Positions 21,484 to 31,958 of a DNA stretch of 64,000 nucleotides are shown here, piece by piece. The position numbers and the translations under genes are program-made. Each line of letters begins with the position of its first letter. The stretch's first letter is position 1. The stretch lies in NCBI GenBank assembly GCA_013400115.1, contig VXBP01007146.1:124195-188194 (forward strand). Direction: 5' to 3'. The notes under the pieces are model-generated. The model saw only the letters and a program-made list of their open reading frames with translations. It did no database searches and had not been told where the DNA came from. The DNA is from Rhinopomastus cyanomelas. Its lineage: Eukaryota; Chordata; Aves; Bucerotiformes; Rhinopomastidae.

Positions 21484-21744
21484 ATCACGGAATCACTGAG
21501 GCTGGAAAAGCCCTCTGAGGTCAGCCAGCCCAGCACCTAACGTCACCACAGTGGCCACACCAGGGCACTAAGGGCCACAGCCAGGCTGGCCTTCAACACC
21601 TCCACAGATGGGGACTCCACCTCTGCCCTGGGCAGTCCAGTCCATGCTCTGATCACCCTTTCCACCAGGAAGGGGCTTCCTAACATCCAACCTAACCCTC
21701 CCCTGGCAGCCTCAGGCCCTGCCCTCTCATCCTACTTGTTAATT
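21484..21744 (-). mobile_element. CR1 class D
   Basis: Antisense tail 'tcacggaatcactgaggctg' through 'cagccaggctggccttcaac' to 'ctgccctctcatcctacttg'. It ends about 12 bases before the next CR1. Confidence 0.93.
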
Positions 21745-21756
21745 CTGACAAGAGAA

Positions 21757-22503
21757 GAATCATAGGACAGCTGGGGTTGGAAGGGACCTTAAAGATCATC
21801 CAGTTCCAACCCCCTGCACAGGCAGGGACACCTTCCCTAGAGCAGGTACTAGGGACCCCAGCCAACCTGGCCTCCAGCACTGCCAGGGATGGAGCAGCCA
21901 CAACTGCCTTGGGCAGCCTGTTCCTGCATCTCAGCATCCTCAGAGCAAAGAATTTGTTCCTCATGTCCAACATCAATCTCCCCTCTTCAAGGCTGGAGCC
22001 CTTTGCCCTTGTTCTCTTGCTACCATCGACGTCAAACGCCCTCCCCACCCCAGCTTTCTTGTAGCCCCTTTTCTTCAGAGATCACAAAGCTGCTCAAAGG
22101 TCACTTGGGAGCCCTCTCTTGTCCAGGCTGAACAAACCCATCTTGCTCAGCCTGCACAGAGGATGGGCTCTATGGATTTGCTCTCCTCTGGACACCTTCT
22201 AGGAGCTCTGTTTCCTTCTAACGTTGAGGACTCCAGGTGGGGTCTCAGAATCACAGAACATTAAGAAGGAGCCTCCAAAGATCACCCAGTCCAATCCCCC
22301 TGCCAGAGCAGGATCACCTAGACCAAGGCGCACAGGAACATGTCCAGGCGGGTTCTAAATGTCTCCAGAGAAGGAGACTCACCAGTGCAGAGCAGAGAGG
22401 GACAATCCCCTCCCTCGACCGACTGTCACTGCTCCTTTTGCTGCAGCCCAGGACACGGTTGGCTCTCTGGGCTACCAGTGCACACCGACGGCTCCTGTTC
22501 AAC
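21757..22503 (-). mobile_element. CR1 class C, split by a nested class A
   Basis: Antisense class C with a complete 3' tail (gaatcataggacagctgggg). The outer element covers 21757-22247 and 22382-22503. It contains 'ggcagcctgttcctgcatct' and 'gaggactccaggtggggtct', and after the insert 'ccagtgcagagcagagaggg' and 'cccaggacacggttggctct'. The minus-strand translation contains QRANRVLGCSKRSSDSRS. It is 5'-truncated at about 22503. Confidence 0.93.
22248..22377 (-). mobile_element. CR1 class A nested in class C
   Basis: A 130-bp 5'-truncated class A copy in the same orientation as its host. CTCA at 22244-22247 and 22378-22381 is the probable target-site duplication (TGAG on the sense strand). The right junction is identical to the C/A switch at 3201-3205. 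Confidence 0.93.
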
Positions 22504-23182
22504 GTCTGCTCTACCAGAGGAATTTATTAAGTGAAATCTAACGCTCAGAGCTCCCAGCCACGACAGCAACGATCGATGTGAGAGCAGCACGGCGCGAGCA
22601 CGGGACAACGTAGCAGGAATTTAGCCAGTCACAATGATTTCTGAGGATTGCTCGGCCGCGACAGCAGTCGTTGGGACTTTTAGTTAAAATTACGGCGGGT
22701 ATTTAATAGGAGAAAGCAACCCTACATCTCGTGCACGTTGCGCCAAACGCGGTGTGATGGATGTCAGCCCTAAATCGTGGTGTTTTCTGCTGCCTCAGCA
22801 GACGCCTGTTTGGACCTACAGCTTTGTCAAAAGGCAATAAAGCAAAAAGCTTATTCATCCCGCGATGGGGATGTAGGTTCTATTTACTTAAAACGAAATC
22901 CTAGGGCGCGCTGCTTCTGCTTTTGTCTGAACAGTTTATTGCTGTCATGTAGAGGCAGCAAATCTTTACCCTTGGTAAAGCAGCTCTCCAGATGAAAAAA
23001 AAGAATAATAAAGAATAGATGATGTTTACTTGGTGACAAACAGTTTCCAGAGGAGAGGCGATGTCAGGCCGGGGATGAATCACCTGAACTTTGAAAATTA
23101 AAAAGCTCCGTGTGAACTGGGGATGTGTTAATAAAACGAGCGTCGTCCATCTGTGGGAACGGGAACGGAACAGTAACAGAGG

Positions 23183-23592
23183 ATCACAGAGTTGGTCAGG
23201 CTGGAAAAGATGGAGTTCAACCACCAACCCGACTGTACAAGGTCACCCCTAAACCAGATTCCCCGGCACCACATCTAAGTGACTTCTAAACACATCCAGG
23301 GATGGGGACTCAACCACCACCTTGGGCAGCCCAGTCCAGGGCCTGACCACTCTCTCCGGGAAGAATTTCTTCCTGATGGCCAGTCTAACCCTCCCCTGTT
23401 GGACCTTGAAGCCCTTCCCTCTGCTTCTGTTGCTAATGACCTGTGAGAAGAGACCAACATCTCTACAGTGTCCTGTCGGATAGTTGTACAGAGCAATGAA
23501 GTCTCCCCTCAGCCTCCTCTTCCTCCAACTAAACAGCCCCAACTCTATCAATGTCTCCTCATCAGATTGATTCTCCAGCTTCATTGCTGCTG
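23183..23592 (-). mobile_element. CR1 class B
   Basis: Antisense 'tcacagagttggtcaggctg', 'aaaccagattccccggcacc', then 'ctcctcttcctccaactaaa', ending near 'gattctccagcttcattgct'. The minus-strand frame 23249-23623 is open across most of the ORF2 C-terminus (LRGDFIALYN, GRVRLAIRKKFF, VVESPSLDVFRSHLDVV), so it is relatively young among the B copies. Confidence 0.94.
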
Positions 23593-24113
23593 AAGGAACG
23601 TGCTCCGACAGCTTGCGTGACACGAATCACCTGAGCTACTGGCCTAGGCTCTGAAGTGACGACGGCACTAGGAAAGCGATAATGGAACCGACTCTTGCCA
23701 GGAACGCACCGCAGTGCTGTGTGCAAAGCAGCAGCTTGCCCAAAACACTCCCAAACCACGTCAAGGCTCTGCTGAATTACTTCTCTGGGTGCAGCAGACG
23801 GCGATGAGCAACGTGTGCTGGTCCCCAGTCCACTGGCTGCAGTGGACAAATTGTGGGCTGCTACAGGGCAGCTCCTCGGGGCACTCCTGTGACAGGCCTG
23901 GGCTCCACACCAGCTCTCCAGAGGAGAAATTTCCAGAGCTCCCTGGAAACCACAGCCAACTGATTTGCGAAACCCTCCTGGGAAAGACCTTCCCCTGCCT
24001 TCGTGTAGCCCCACCTCAGGTACTGGAATCCCACTCTGTCTGCGAAGCCGCTTTTCCTAACGTCCGTTGGGGATTTTCCCTACCGTTCCTGATCTCTGTC
24101 TTCACACCTCAAG

Positions 24114-24314
24114 GTGCTCAAGGCGAGAGAACAGGTGGCAACCAGCGTCCCACAGGGGTTAACTGCTGCACCAGCCTTTGCTTGTTGTTTCAGTCAACTG
24201 CAGAGTGTCACCATTTCATACATTTCTGTGGAGGACCCAAACAAATACGTTGCCTTCTATGTGAAAGCAGGACCATTCATCAACCCTGAGGATACTGTCA
24301 GGAGAAAATAAGGC
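24114..24314 (+). other. Unassigned open frame after an acceptor-like site
   Basis: In non-repeat sequence, 'gcttgttgtttcag' (ending 24193) looks like a splice acceptor. It is followed by an open frame ending at the TAA at 24309-24311, with translation including VTISYISVEDPN and KYVAFYVKAG. I do not recognise the peptide, and no donor or partner exon is identified. It could be a terminal exon or chance. Confidence 0.15.
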
Positions 24315-24878
24315 AAGTCAAGTGCAGTAATGCCCTTGATATAGTGGTTGATGACACCACAAGATGTAAAACACAGCTTGGAAAAAGCAAGACACAACAA
24401 CGGGGTCACTTCTCCTCAAGGCTCGTCCCCTCGGGGATGTGTGAAACAGCTTCTGAGAACTTTGGGAAGGAGAAGGCAAAATTACACAGAGCCATAAACG
24501 AGATCGAGGTCCTTCATCCTCCTCCCTGAAATTCTTCTGGGTACCAAGAATCGGCACTGCAGGAAATGTCAGGCACATATTGCGCGGGGAAAGCAATTAC
24601 TTACTGCAGAGCAGAAAACAACACACACAGGCTCAGAGTTTGGAGCTGGCTCACAAAGAATTTCAAAGTTTGGGAACTTCAGTGCAGCTCTGGGGAAAGA
24701 CCAAGTGTGCGCGACCTCCTCCCGCGCACCGACAGCCGGCCTCTGCGATGGGGATGATCACGGCTGAACCTCAGAGCCAGAAAGGGCTGGTGATGCAACA
24801 GGGTGGTTCAGCATCTACCTAACCGCAGCCTTCAGGAACCCAAAAGACAAGGCAGAGACAAGAGATGCTGAGGAGCAG

Positions 24879-24997
24879 AGAATCACAGAGTTACTGAGGC
24901 TGGAAAAGCCCTCTGAGTTCAGCCAGCTCATCCCACACCGGCCAGAGCAGGGCACGAAGGGCCACAGCCAGGCTGGCCTCCAGCACCTCCAGGGATG
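24879..24997 (-). mobile_element. CR1 class D tail
   Basis: Antisense 'gaatcacagagttactgagg' to 'cagcacctccagggatg', with a small deletion in the middle. 5'-truncated. Confidence 0.88.
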
Positions 24998-25117
24998 TCA
25001 TCAAAGGACCTGATGCAGGACAACTGGTTCTGAGCTGCCATCCTCTGCGTCGTGCTTTCAGCAAGTTTGATTTGGGCCAGATTTTCATTTCTGATTCCAC
25101 AGACTAGACAGGCAAAA

Positions 25118-25213
25118 GAATTCCAGGTAGAATTCCACGAAGAATTTCAAGATGAATTCCAGGAAGACTCTCAGGAAGAAGTTCAGGAAGAAGTTCAGGA
25201 AGAACTTCTTAGC
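25118..25213 (+). repeat. 12-bp minisatellite, about 8 units, open in one frame
   Basis: Units of 12 bases related to GAATTCCAGGAA, starting at 25118, 25130, 25142, 25154, 25166, 25178, 25190 and 25202. Two adjacent units are identical (25178-25201). All units keep one frame, translating as EFQV, EFHE, EFQD, EFQE, DSQE, EVQE, EVQE, ELLS within an open stretch at 25052-25318. A 12-base unit preserves frame by arithmetic, so coding is possible but not shown. Confidence 0.85.
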
Positions 25214-25446
25214 CAAACTCTTGCAATTCTTCATTCAGAATTAAGACTATTAGAAGCATCCAGATGTATTTGGGATTTCAGAAGGGAAGCAAACAGCTCT
25301 GGATCTGGTACCTGTTAGAGACTTTGAAATAGTGGCAGTAAAGCAGAAATGCTAACTTCATCTCTCAGCAGCACTTCCTACAAACAGGCTAAAGCAAACA
25401 GCTGCCTGCTTACTGGGCTGGCCAGATCTGGGCTGTGGAATTTGAA

Positions 25447-25574
25447 AGAGACATTTCAGACCCGCCTGGATGTGCTCCTGTGCGACCTGGTCTAGGTGAT
25501 CCTGCTGTGGCAGGGGGATTGGACTAGATCTTTTGAGGTCCCTTCCAATCCCTCACGATTCTACGAGTCTATAG
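25447..25574 (+). mobile_element. CR1 class A tail
   Basis: Sense 'gagacatttcagacccgcct' to 'cccttccaatccctcacgat' with a diverged terminal 'tctacgagtctatag'. A 4-base loss gives 'ggactagatcttttgagg'. Confidence 0.92.
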
Positions 25575-26068
25575 TTCAATGAAATCACTCTGGATACCCC
25601 CTTGGGCAAATCCTTTGGATGAAGTGGGAGTAGATGCTATTGTTTGTGGAGGGTGTTTCCCCACAGCTATTTCAAAACGTGCTGCCCAGCTGCACTTTTA
25701 AGGGCTGCCAGCGAAGCTCCATTTTATCAGACAAGGCAGGAGGGACTGGGGACCTTCCGCATCACACAAACACGTTCACCGCAGACGTGCTGTCGTGGAG
25801 TTAACTCCTCCTACAAGCGGATGTGGGGCTGTGGAATAGATCTCTGGCTAATGAGGAGCCAACCCAATCACTCTGCAGTGATTTTAAAGGTAATCTGAAG
25901 TAGCTGGGAGGCTTTAAGTGCATCTTCATTTTCACATATCCTGAATATTTATTAGGTAGCTCCAATGGGTAAGTTGGGGATTAGGATATTTTCTTCTCTT
26001 TCTCTCGCACTGCAGTATCACAGATGGAACTGAGCCAAGTTTCTGACACTACAGAGAACTCTGAATGG

Positions 26069-26089
26069 ACTGGATCAGCAATAGTGTGG
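26069..26089 (+). mobile_element. CR1 class D scrap
   Basis: Sense 'gatcagcaatagtgtggcc', the class D ORF2 segment for ISNSVA, joined to an antisense class E piece. Short, so tentative. Confidence 0.55.
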
Positions 26090-26099
26090 CCAATCCTCA

Positions 26100-26282
26100 C
26101 CTCTCTGCACCCTCCTTTCTGGTAGCTGTAGAGAGCAATAAGGTCTCCCCTCAACCCCTTTTCTCCAGACTAACCAGCCTCAGCTCCTTCAGCTGCTCCT
26201 TTTACTCCAGACCCTTTACCAACCTCGTCGCCCTTCAGACCCAGCCAGCATCTCAGTGTCTTATCTACTGAAGTGCCCAAAA
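26100..26282 (-). mobile_element. CR1 class E internal fragment
   Basis: Antisense 'ctctctgcaccctcctttct', 'gagagcaataaggtctcccc', to 'cccagccagcatctcagtgt'. The 3' end is missing. Confidence 0.82.
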
Positions 26283-26320
26283 ATACCAGTTTTGCAGGGA
26301 AAAGTGCTAAACCTTCAATA

Positions 26321-26375
26321 ATCACAGAATCACACGGCATCAAGGATTGGAAAGACCCCGAAAGATCATCTAGTA
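26321..26375 (-). mobile_element. CR1 class A short tail
   Basis: Antisense 'atcacagaatcacacggcat', then 'gattggaaagaccccgaaag', about 55 bases. Confidence 0.82.
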
Positions 26376-26892
26376 ATAATCAAGAACACGTGTCTGTAGC
26401 AGCTAGATGGTCCAAAAGCAGTGACAGAGTCTGAAATGCCATTGCTGCATCTCTTTAAAGCGTAATAACATCTCTTGGTCCCCACTGAAGCCTTCTTTTG
26501 CAGCATAAAATTCTCTCTTTGCCAGCATTTCTCATACTCCAACTCTTGCACACCCCAGCTGAAAGCTCAGTCTCTCCCTGTGTTCTCTGTTGACACCTGT
26601 GGCTACATGAAAATCAATTACAAGCCCATCTGAGGCACAGCATGGAATCCCATGCACAGACAGCGAGGACAAGGAAGAGAAGCAGCACAGTTTACATGGG
26701 TTTTAATTATTTCATTTTTCCTATGAAAAGCCTCTGGAAGGAAGTGCAGCCTGTTAACAGTGTTTAACATCAAAGACAGCCCCGTGTTTGCCTGCAGCTC
26801 TCCAGGAGGAAAAGCTCTTCATGCAGAAACGTTCCTTGCTCTGAAGAGCTTCACGTGCTGAGAAATTGCAGTTTCCTTTCTTGACTTTCGTA

Positions 26893-26943
26893 TCATCACA
26901 GGATCATTTTGGTTGGAAGAGACCTTTAAGCTCAGGTTCAACG
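26893..26943 (-). mobile_element. CR1 tail (class B/E)
   Basis: Antisense 'tcatcacaggatcattttgg' followed by 'ttggaagagacctttaagct'. Only the terminal 50 bases are recognisable. Confidence 0.7.
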
Positions 26944-27040
26944 ACTGTCAGGTCGCCAGCACATCCAGCACCACACCTCTTCTACAGACTTGCCCTGGCT
27001 TCTAGCTTTAGACTTCATCAGCTCAGCGCAAACTCCTGCA

Positions 27041-27117
27041 AATGGCCAGCGGCATCCTGCTTGGATCAGCAACAGTGTGGCCAGCAGGACTGGAGATGTC
27101 ATTCTCCCCCTGGACTG
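27041..27117 (+). mobile_element. CR1 class D internal fragment
   Basis: Sense ORF2 segment 'aatggccagcggcatcctgc', 'gatcagcaacagtgtggcca', to 'ccctggactgggcacc', translating to SNSVASRTGDVILPL in part. It has no 3' end and runs into an antisense piece. Confidence 0.82.
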
Positions 27118-27183
27118 GGCACCCCTTCTGATCCACCCCAGGATGCTGCTGGCCCTCTTGGCCACCAGAGCACACTGCTGAAA
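27118..27183 (-). mobile_element. CR1 internal fragment, opposite strand
   Basis: Antisense 'ccttctgatccaccccagga' and 'cctcttggccaccagagcac', the segment encoding the W-I-R/VAKKA part of ORF2. It meets the sense class D fragment with no spacer. Confidence 0.8.
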
Positions 27184-27189
27184 CACATG

Positions 27190-27967
27190 CCTGCTCATTT
27201 CTGACCCAATATCATTTTATCATTTGGGTATGTTAATATAATTCATTCTAGAATTGGTGTAAAACCAATTATTTTCTCAGGAATTCCTACTTTGCTTTAA
27301 AACCATCAAAATCTGACTGTAATAGTTCAGAATTTTAAGGACTATGCAGGAAAAGACCTTCCTGAAGGCTGAACTAGCAGGAGGGCAGTAGAGTTAATGA
27401 CTCCCAGGCCAGTTCACCCCAGAACTCATAGAACACCTTCCAGAAAGTAAAATTCATACAAAACCCCAGCTGCTCCAAGTAAGGAAACGAACCCATTACT
27501 TCATGATTAAATTACTATTCACTTCAGATCCAGACCCATTTGAAGGTCGCAGCGCTCAGCTATGAAACCTTCAAGAGGTTAAGCTCTCTGGATGCCAGAG
27601 GCCTCCGCGCTCAGCTAGGCGTCGGGATTTAATGGGGATTCGTCAGCCTCTTCTCAAGCGGGTGAGCGGCACTTGATCCTCAACGCGGCGACCCTGGTCG
27701 TGAGCTTGTTAGCATGAAGAGCTATGCTGCACCCAACTGTGGCAGTACTGAAGGGAACTTCAAGGCTTTCATTCCTCCCGAGGACGTCTGGCTGAGCTAC
27801 GGGGGCAGCTCGTGCTCTGGTGATATTTAAACGCTGGGTTACGAACGGCCCTGTCCTCGTATAACCTGTGCTGCAACGCCACGGCTTTGGCAGAGCACGA
27901 GGCTTCCTCAGGCAATAAAACCCTTGTCTTGAAAACTAAAATGGGACAGAGCGGCAGAGCGGGCGTT
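27190..27967. other. Unique stretch with CpG cluster
   Basis: No repeat or gene recognised. 27605-27710 has many CpGs (for example 'gcgtcgggattt' and 'caacgcggcgaccctggtcg'). 'aataaaacccttgtctt' near 27916 resembles a polyadenylation region, but I find no matching LTR partner or TG...CA boundaries. Confidence 0.3.
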
Positions 27968-28061
27968 TAGGGACAGGGTGTGGTGGTCAACCAGGGGCAG
28001 TTAGGCCAATGATTGGACTCCATGATCTTAAAAGTCTTTTCCAACCTGAACCATTCTGTGA
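27968..28061 (+). mobile_element. CR1 class E/B tail
   Basis: Sense 'ttagggacagggtgtggtgg' to 'aaccattctgtgag', including 'attggactccatgatcttaa'. Confidence 0.85.
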
Positions 28062-28266
28062 GCACAGACAGGTCTGTTTGTGGGGCTCAATGAAAATGAC
28101 TAACAACGAAACAGGAGTAAAACAGTGAATATCCCACTTTTCAGTGGGATGAAAAACCCTCAAACCAAACCAGAACACCCCACTCTCTCTAATTTTACGG
28201 CACTGATGTGTCTTGTGTTTGCTATGTAGGGAACTTTCAGTGTCAAAGAGTTATGATTTATACTTT

Positions 28267-28608
28267 AAGGGGGGACCTCATCGCTCTCCACAACTATCCA
28301 AAAGGATGCTGCAGAGATGTTGGTGCTGGGCTCTCCTCACAGGTCATTAGCCACAGAAGCAGAGGGAAGGGCTTCAAGGTCCAACAGGGGAGGGTTAGAC
28401 TGGCCATCAGGAAGAAATTCTTCTCGGAGACACTGGTCAGACACTGGAATGGGCTTCCCAGGGTGGAAGTCGAGTCCCCATCCCTGGGTGTCTTTAAAAG
28501 GCGCTTAGATGTAGCGGTGGGGGATCTGGTTTAGGGGTGAACTTGCAGATTTGACGATTGGACTCTATGATCTCAAGGGTCTTTTTCAACCTGCACGAGT
28601 CTATGATT
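28267..28608 (+). mobile_element. CR1 class B with intact C-terminal frame
   Basis: Sense copy from 'aaggggggacctcatcgctc' to the tail 'ctgcacgagtctatgatt'. The frame stays open from the 5' junction to the ORF2 stop at 28534, reading GDLIALHNYPKG, SRGKGFKVQQGR and RVRLAIRKKFFSE and ending AVGDLV. About 90 codons of ORF2 survive without a stop, which marks a comparatively young copy. It lacks the palm and endonuclease domains, so it is inert. The untranslated tail is about 75 bases. Confidence 0.94.
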
Positions 28609-29762
28609 ACCTTTGCCCAATTAAGTGGTTAACAGAGCTCAAAGCTGTTTAGAACCTTCTCCATGCATCTTAAGAATCATCAAAATACACATTAATTTTC
28701 GTGGAAGCCTAATCATCTCATTTCCCTCAAAGCAGAATGTTCTTGGGAGCAAAGACTGGCTTTGATCATCAAGTAAATAAACCTGAACTTAGCTGTGAGC
28801 TCCCTAGGCTTTGCCTAGGATGCAGTACCTTAACTCAGCAGTGAGCACAGAGTACAGTTTTCAGTGAAACCTCCCCAGCAGCTTCCAGAACAGTGCTCTG
28901 AGGAACAGGGAGAGGAGCATCCTTAAATGCACTCAGCAGACTCCTGTGGTCATGCCTGTGACACTCGATTCCCGGGCGAGTGGCAGAGTACCGAGCAGAC
29001 TAAACGGGGTGGTTACGGCTTGTAAAAACAACCCCCCGAGACAAGAACCCAAGAAGCTTTAAGGAAGAAGCTGAAGAACATGGAAACCTCTTGTTATGCA
29101 GGGAAGAAATATAAGTAGGGGAAGCAGCGTGGTGAATTGCCAGATCATGGAGGGGGTGGAAAGGAGACCGTGAGAAAGAAATGAGGGCAGAAGCTTTTGT
29201 GGAGGATGTGAGAAACCGGAGCTGTGAAATCAGCTGCTTGTCAACAAAAGGAGAAGCGCGGAATTGTCCGACGGCACAGACACTGGCAAAGCAGTAAGAG
29301 AGCAAACACTACGCAGGCACCAGGCTCATCTTGGAGCTGCGTGTGCTCTGGCCCTTCCCTTGTGTCCCCCCTCTTTGTGCCCTAGGGGTTAACTCAGCTT
29401 TTCAACAGCTAGTTTGATGGAAAAGCCAAATAATGAATGTCTAAGGCCAGGACGAGCAGGAGAAGGGATTCCCTTCTTGAAACAAGGGATAAGCACTTGC
29501 CTCCTTCCATCACCCCTTGTAGCCTCTACCTCAGGTTGCTGGTTAAAGAAACTGGGCATGGATGGGGCAGGACAGAAAGCTCTGCCATGAGTGAACACCT
29601 GCTCCAGAGGCAGCAGCTGGAAAAGAAGCACTTGCTTGAATGCAGGAAGGGCACCAGCAGAGTTGGGAGGGGAGCTGGCGCCCCGTCACACTCACAAAGG
29701 CTGTGGAAAGTGGGGAGGCAGGAAGGTGAGAGAGTCTGCTTCTGATGCCAAGCTGTTCCAGA

Positions 29763-29842
29763 CAGAATGACAGCATGGTTTCAGCTGAAAGGGACCTTCA
29801 GACCATCCGGTTCCAACCCCCCCGCCACAAGCAGGGACACCT
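29763..29842 (-). mobile_element. CR1 class C tail
   Basis: Antisense 'gtttcagctgaaagggacct', then 'ggttccaaccc' and 'caagcagggacacctctg'. About 80 bases, diverged. Confidence 0.75.
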
Positions 29843-30371
29843 CTGACTGCACTAGGAGAGGGGCAGACAGTGAAGAGTGACGAAGACGACGGGACCACCT
29901 GAATAACACAGATAGCAGCTGCAGCTCAGTGCAGAGAACCGCTTAGGGATGCGCGTGCGAAGAACACACTCAGATACGGATCCAAACGATGGATTCCAGG
30001 CCGACCATCTTCACCACCAAGGGGCACAGATCTTGCCTTACTATCAACAGCTCCATGAGAGATCCCCTTTCTCCTCATGATTCCCCAAGGGCACCGGGCA
30101 GAATCAGCTTTTTCTTTTCCTCCTTTTGCTTTTGCTTAAAAATCAAGGGGTCAGTGGTACCTCCTGAGTCACCTCCAGATGAGGGGCCTTTGCAAACACT
30201 TCTTCCAGTCTGCAAGGTTTGCCTTGTGCCATGTTAACCCAGGGCCATGTGTTCTCCTGATAATCAGAGAGGACACTGAGGGCCTCCTGGAAATGCACGT
30301 TTAGATTTGTGACACCGTGCCAGGTTCTCCAGGACTTTGTTATCAGGCTGCTGAGATCACACAGACATCAG

Positions 30372-30474
30372 GATTTACAGGGGAAGCTCACGAGTGTGGT
30401 TCAGAGAAGCCATAAGTGTGAAGTCGGTGGCCCACTGCTCACAAAAGGGCCAGTGACCCCGGACAAAGGTTAAC
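30372..30474 (+). repeat. Unassigned 103-bp repeat 'X', copy 1
   Basis: Begins GATTTACAGGGGAAGCTCAC and ends ACAAAGGTTAAC. It matches 32955-33057 over its whole 103 bases with about 13 differences by hand count and no gap. I do not recognise the family. No poly-A, CR1 tail or RNA polymerase III boxes are evident. No flanking duplication is obvious at this copy. The strand is arbitrary. Confidence 0.8.
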
Positions 30475-30771
30475 GAGGTGGAAGCAATACACTTGATTTA
30501 AGTGAAAGGCTCTTCATATCAATCTCAACATCTCATCTTCATTTAAGAGTGTTTTACACACCACAGGAGATTTTTAATGCCTTTTTAGTAATTAAATACA
30601 TGCCTGAAAGCATCATCAAGAGAAACAAGTGGTAGAACAGTGCTGAATCACTGTCTCTTGGCTTTCTGCTTTTTCCAGGTGTTTTTAGTTCAAAGACTGA
30701 GATTGAGGTGACACTGAACTGATTCTGAAAGGGGCCTTTGGAGAGTTGTGTCTATGGACAGTTCTACCACG

Positions 30772-30829
30772 TCTGGACCGGATGATCTTTCGCCGTCCCT
30801 TCCAATCCCTAATGTTCTGTGATGCTGCG
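30772..30829 (+). mobile_element. CR1 class A short tail
   Basis: Sense 'tctggaccggatgatctttc' to 'tccctaatgttctgtgat', 58 bases. Confidence 0.88.
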
Positions 30830-30986
30830 AAACGTAAACCTGCTACGTCTTGGAGGTTTCAGACTTAGACTTGATTACAGTCTGGACTGAAACATCAGGA
30901 ATTCTCATCTGCAGCCAGTTAAGGGAAAACAGCCTTAAAAGTAACTTCATCCCAGTCAACAGGTTGACCTTGGTGTAAATGATTCC

Positions 30987-31149
30987 ACACAGATCATTAG
31001 GGATTGGAAGGGACCTCCAAAGATCATCCTGCCCAATCCCTCTCCCACAGCAGGATCCCCTAGATGCAGTCACACAGGAACACGGCCAGGCAGGTTTGAA
31101 ATGTCTCCAGAGAAGGAGACTCCACAACCCCCCTGGGAAGCCCACTCCA
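30987..31149 (-). mobile_element. CR1 class A
   Basis: Antisense 'acacagatcattagggattg' to 'cccctgggaagcccactcca'. 5'-truncated. Confidence 0.93.
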
Positions 31150-31777
31150 CAATCATTGCTTGCTGGCTCTCAGTGGTAAGAAACAATAGAATCTTTGAAT
31201 AATTGAAACTAAAGCAGAAAAAACCCACCCCAACTGCTTCAGTTAATCTGTAGGTTGCTGGGAGGTAACCGAACGTGACCAACAGTAGCTGATGGAACAG
31301 ATTCACCATGAAAAACCAGCTATTGTGCTCACAAACGTGCAAATACATGAATATTTTATCATGAACTCCAGGCACCTGCTCAAATATTCGTGGTCTTAAC
31401 AGTCCGACGCTCTCCTTTACCCACTTGGAAGGAAACCACAGTAAAAAATAATGAAAACTAATGACGAACACCAAGCGTGCAAACTCTTCGACAGCGAGTA
31501 CAAGGAGACCAAAAACCAGCAGCAAAATGCAACAGAAAACTTAAATTCCCATCTCTTGGCACGAAGGAAGGGAGACTACAGATTGGGGACTGTTTTGCAG
31601 CTATCTGCCCTTAAATCAAAGCAACTCCACAGAGCAAAACAAACCAGCCGCAAAAATAGTCCCAACTTCGCTGGTCTGGGATCGTCGCTCGCGCTGGACC
31701 TACGACCCAGCTGAGCTGCTCTGTTCACGTCTAATAACTGAAGATGCATTTTCATACTGCTGGATCCTCCTAACAAG

Positions 31778-31958
31778 AATGCTTATAAATATTGAAAGGG
31801 TGGGTGTCAGGAGGATGGAGCCAGGCTGTGCTCCGTGGCATCTAGTGATAGAACAAGGGGCAACGGGTGGGAGATGCAACAGAGGAGGTTCCACATCAGT
31901 GCGAGAAGGACCTTCTTCCCAGTGAGGGTGCCAGAGCCCTGGCAGGGGCTGCCCAGCA
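31778..31958 (+). mobile_element. CR1 class A lacking its 3' end
   Basis: Sense 'atgcttataaatattgaaag' through 'ggtgtcaggaggatggagcc' to 'ggcaggggctgcccagc', after which unique sequence follows. About 140 bases of the usual 3' end are absent. Confidence 0.9.

Noticed and set aside
23714..24289. 191-codon open frame, the longest in non-repeat DNA apart from CR1-derived frames
   Set aside because: No recognisable domain or signal, cysteine- and tryptophan-rich in a way typical of random translation. Its 3' part overlaps a different frame that I note separately as a weak exon candidate.
27600..27930. Possible solo LTR with a polyadenylation signal
   Set aside because: AATAAA followed by a TTGTCTT-like stretch is suggestive, but I find no terminal TG...CA, no target duplication and no second copy.
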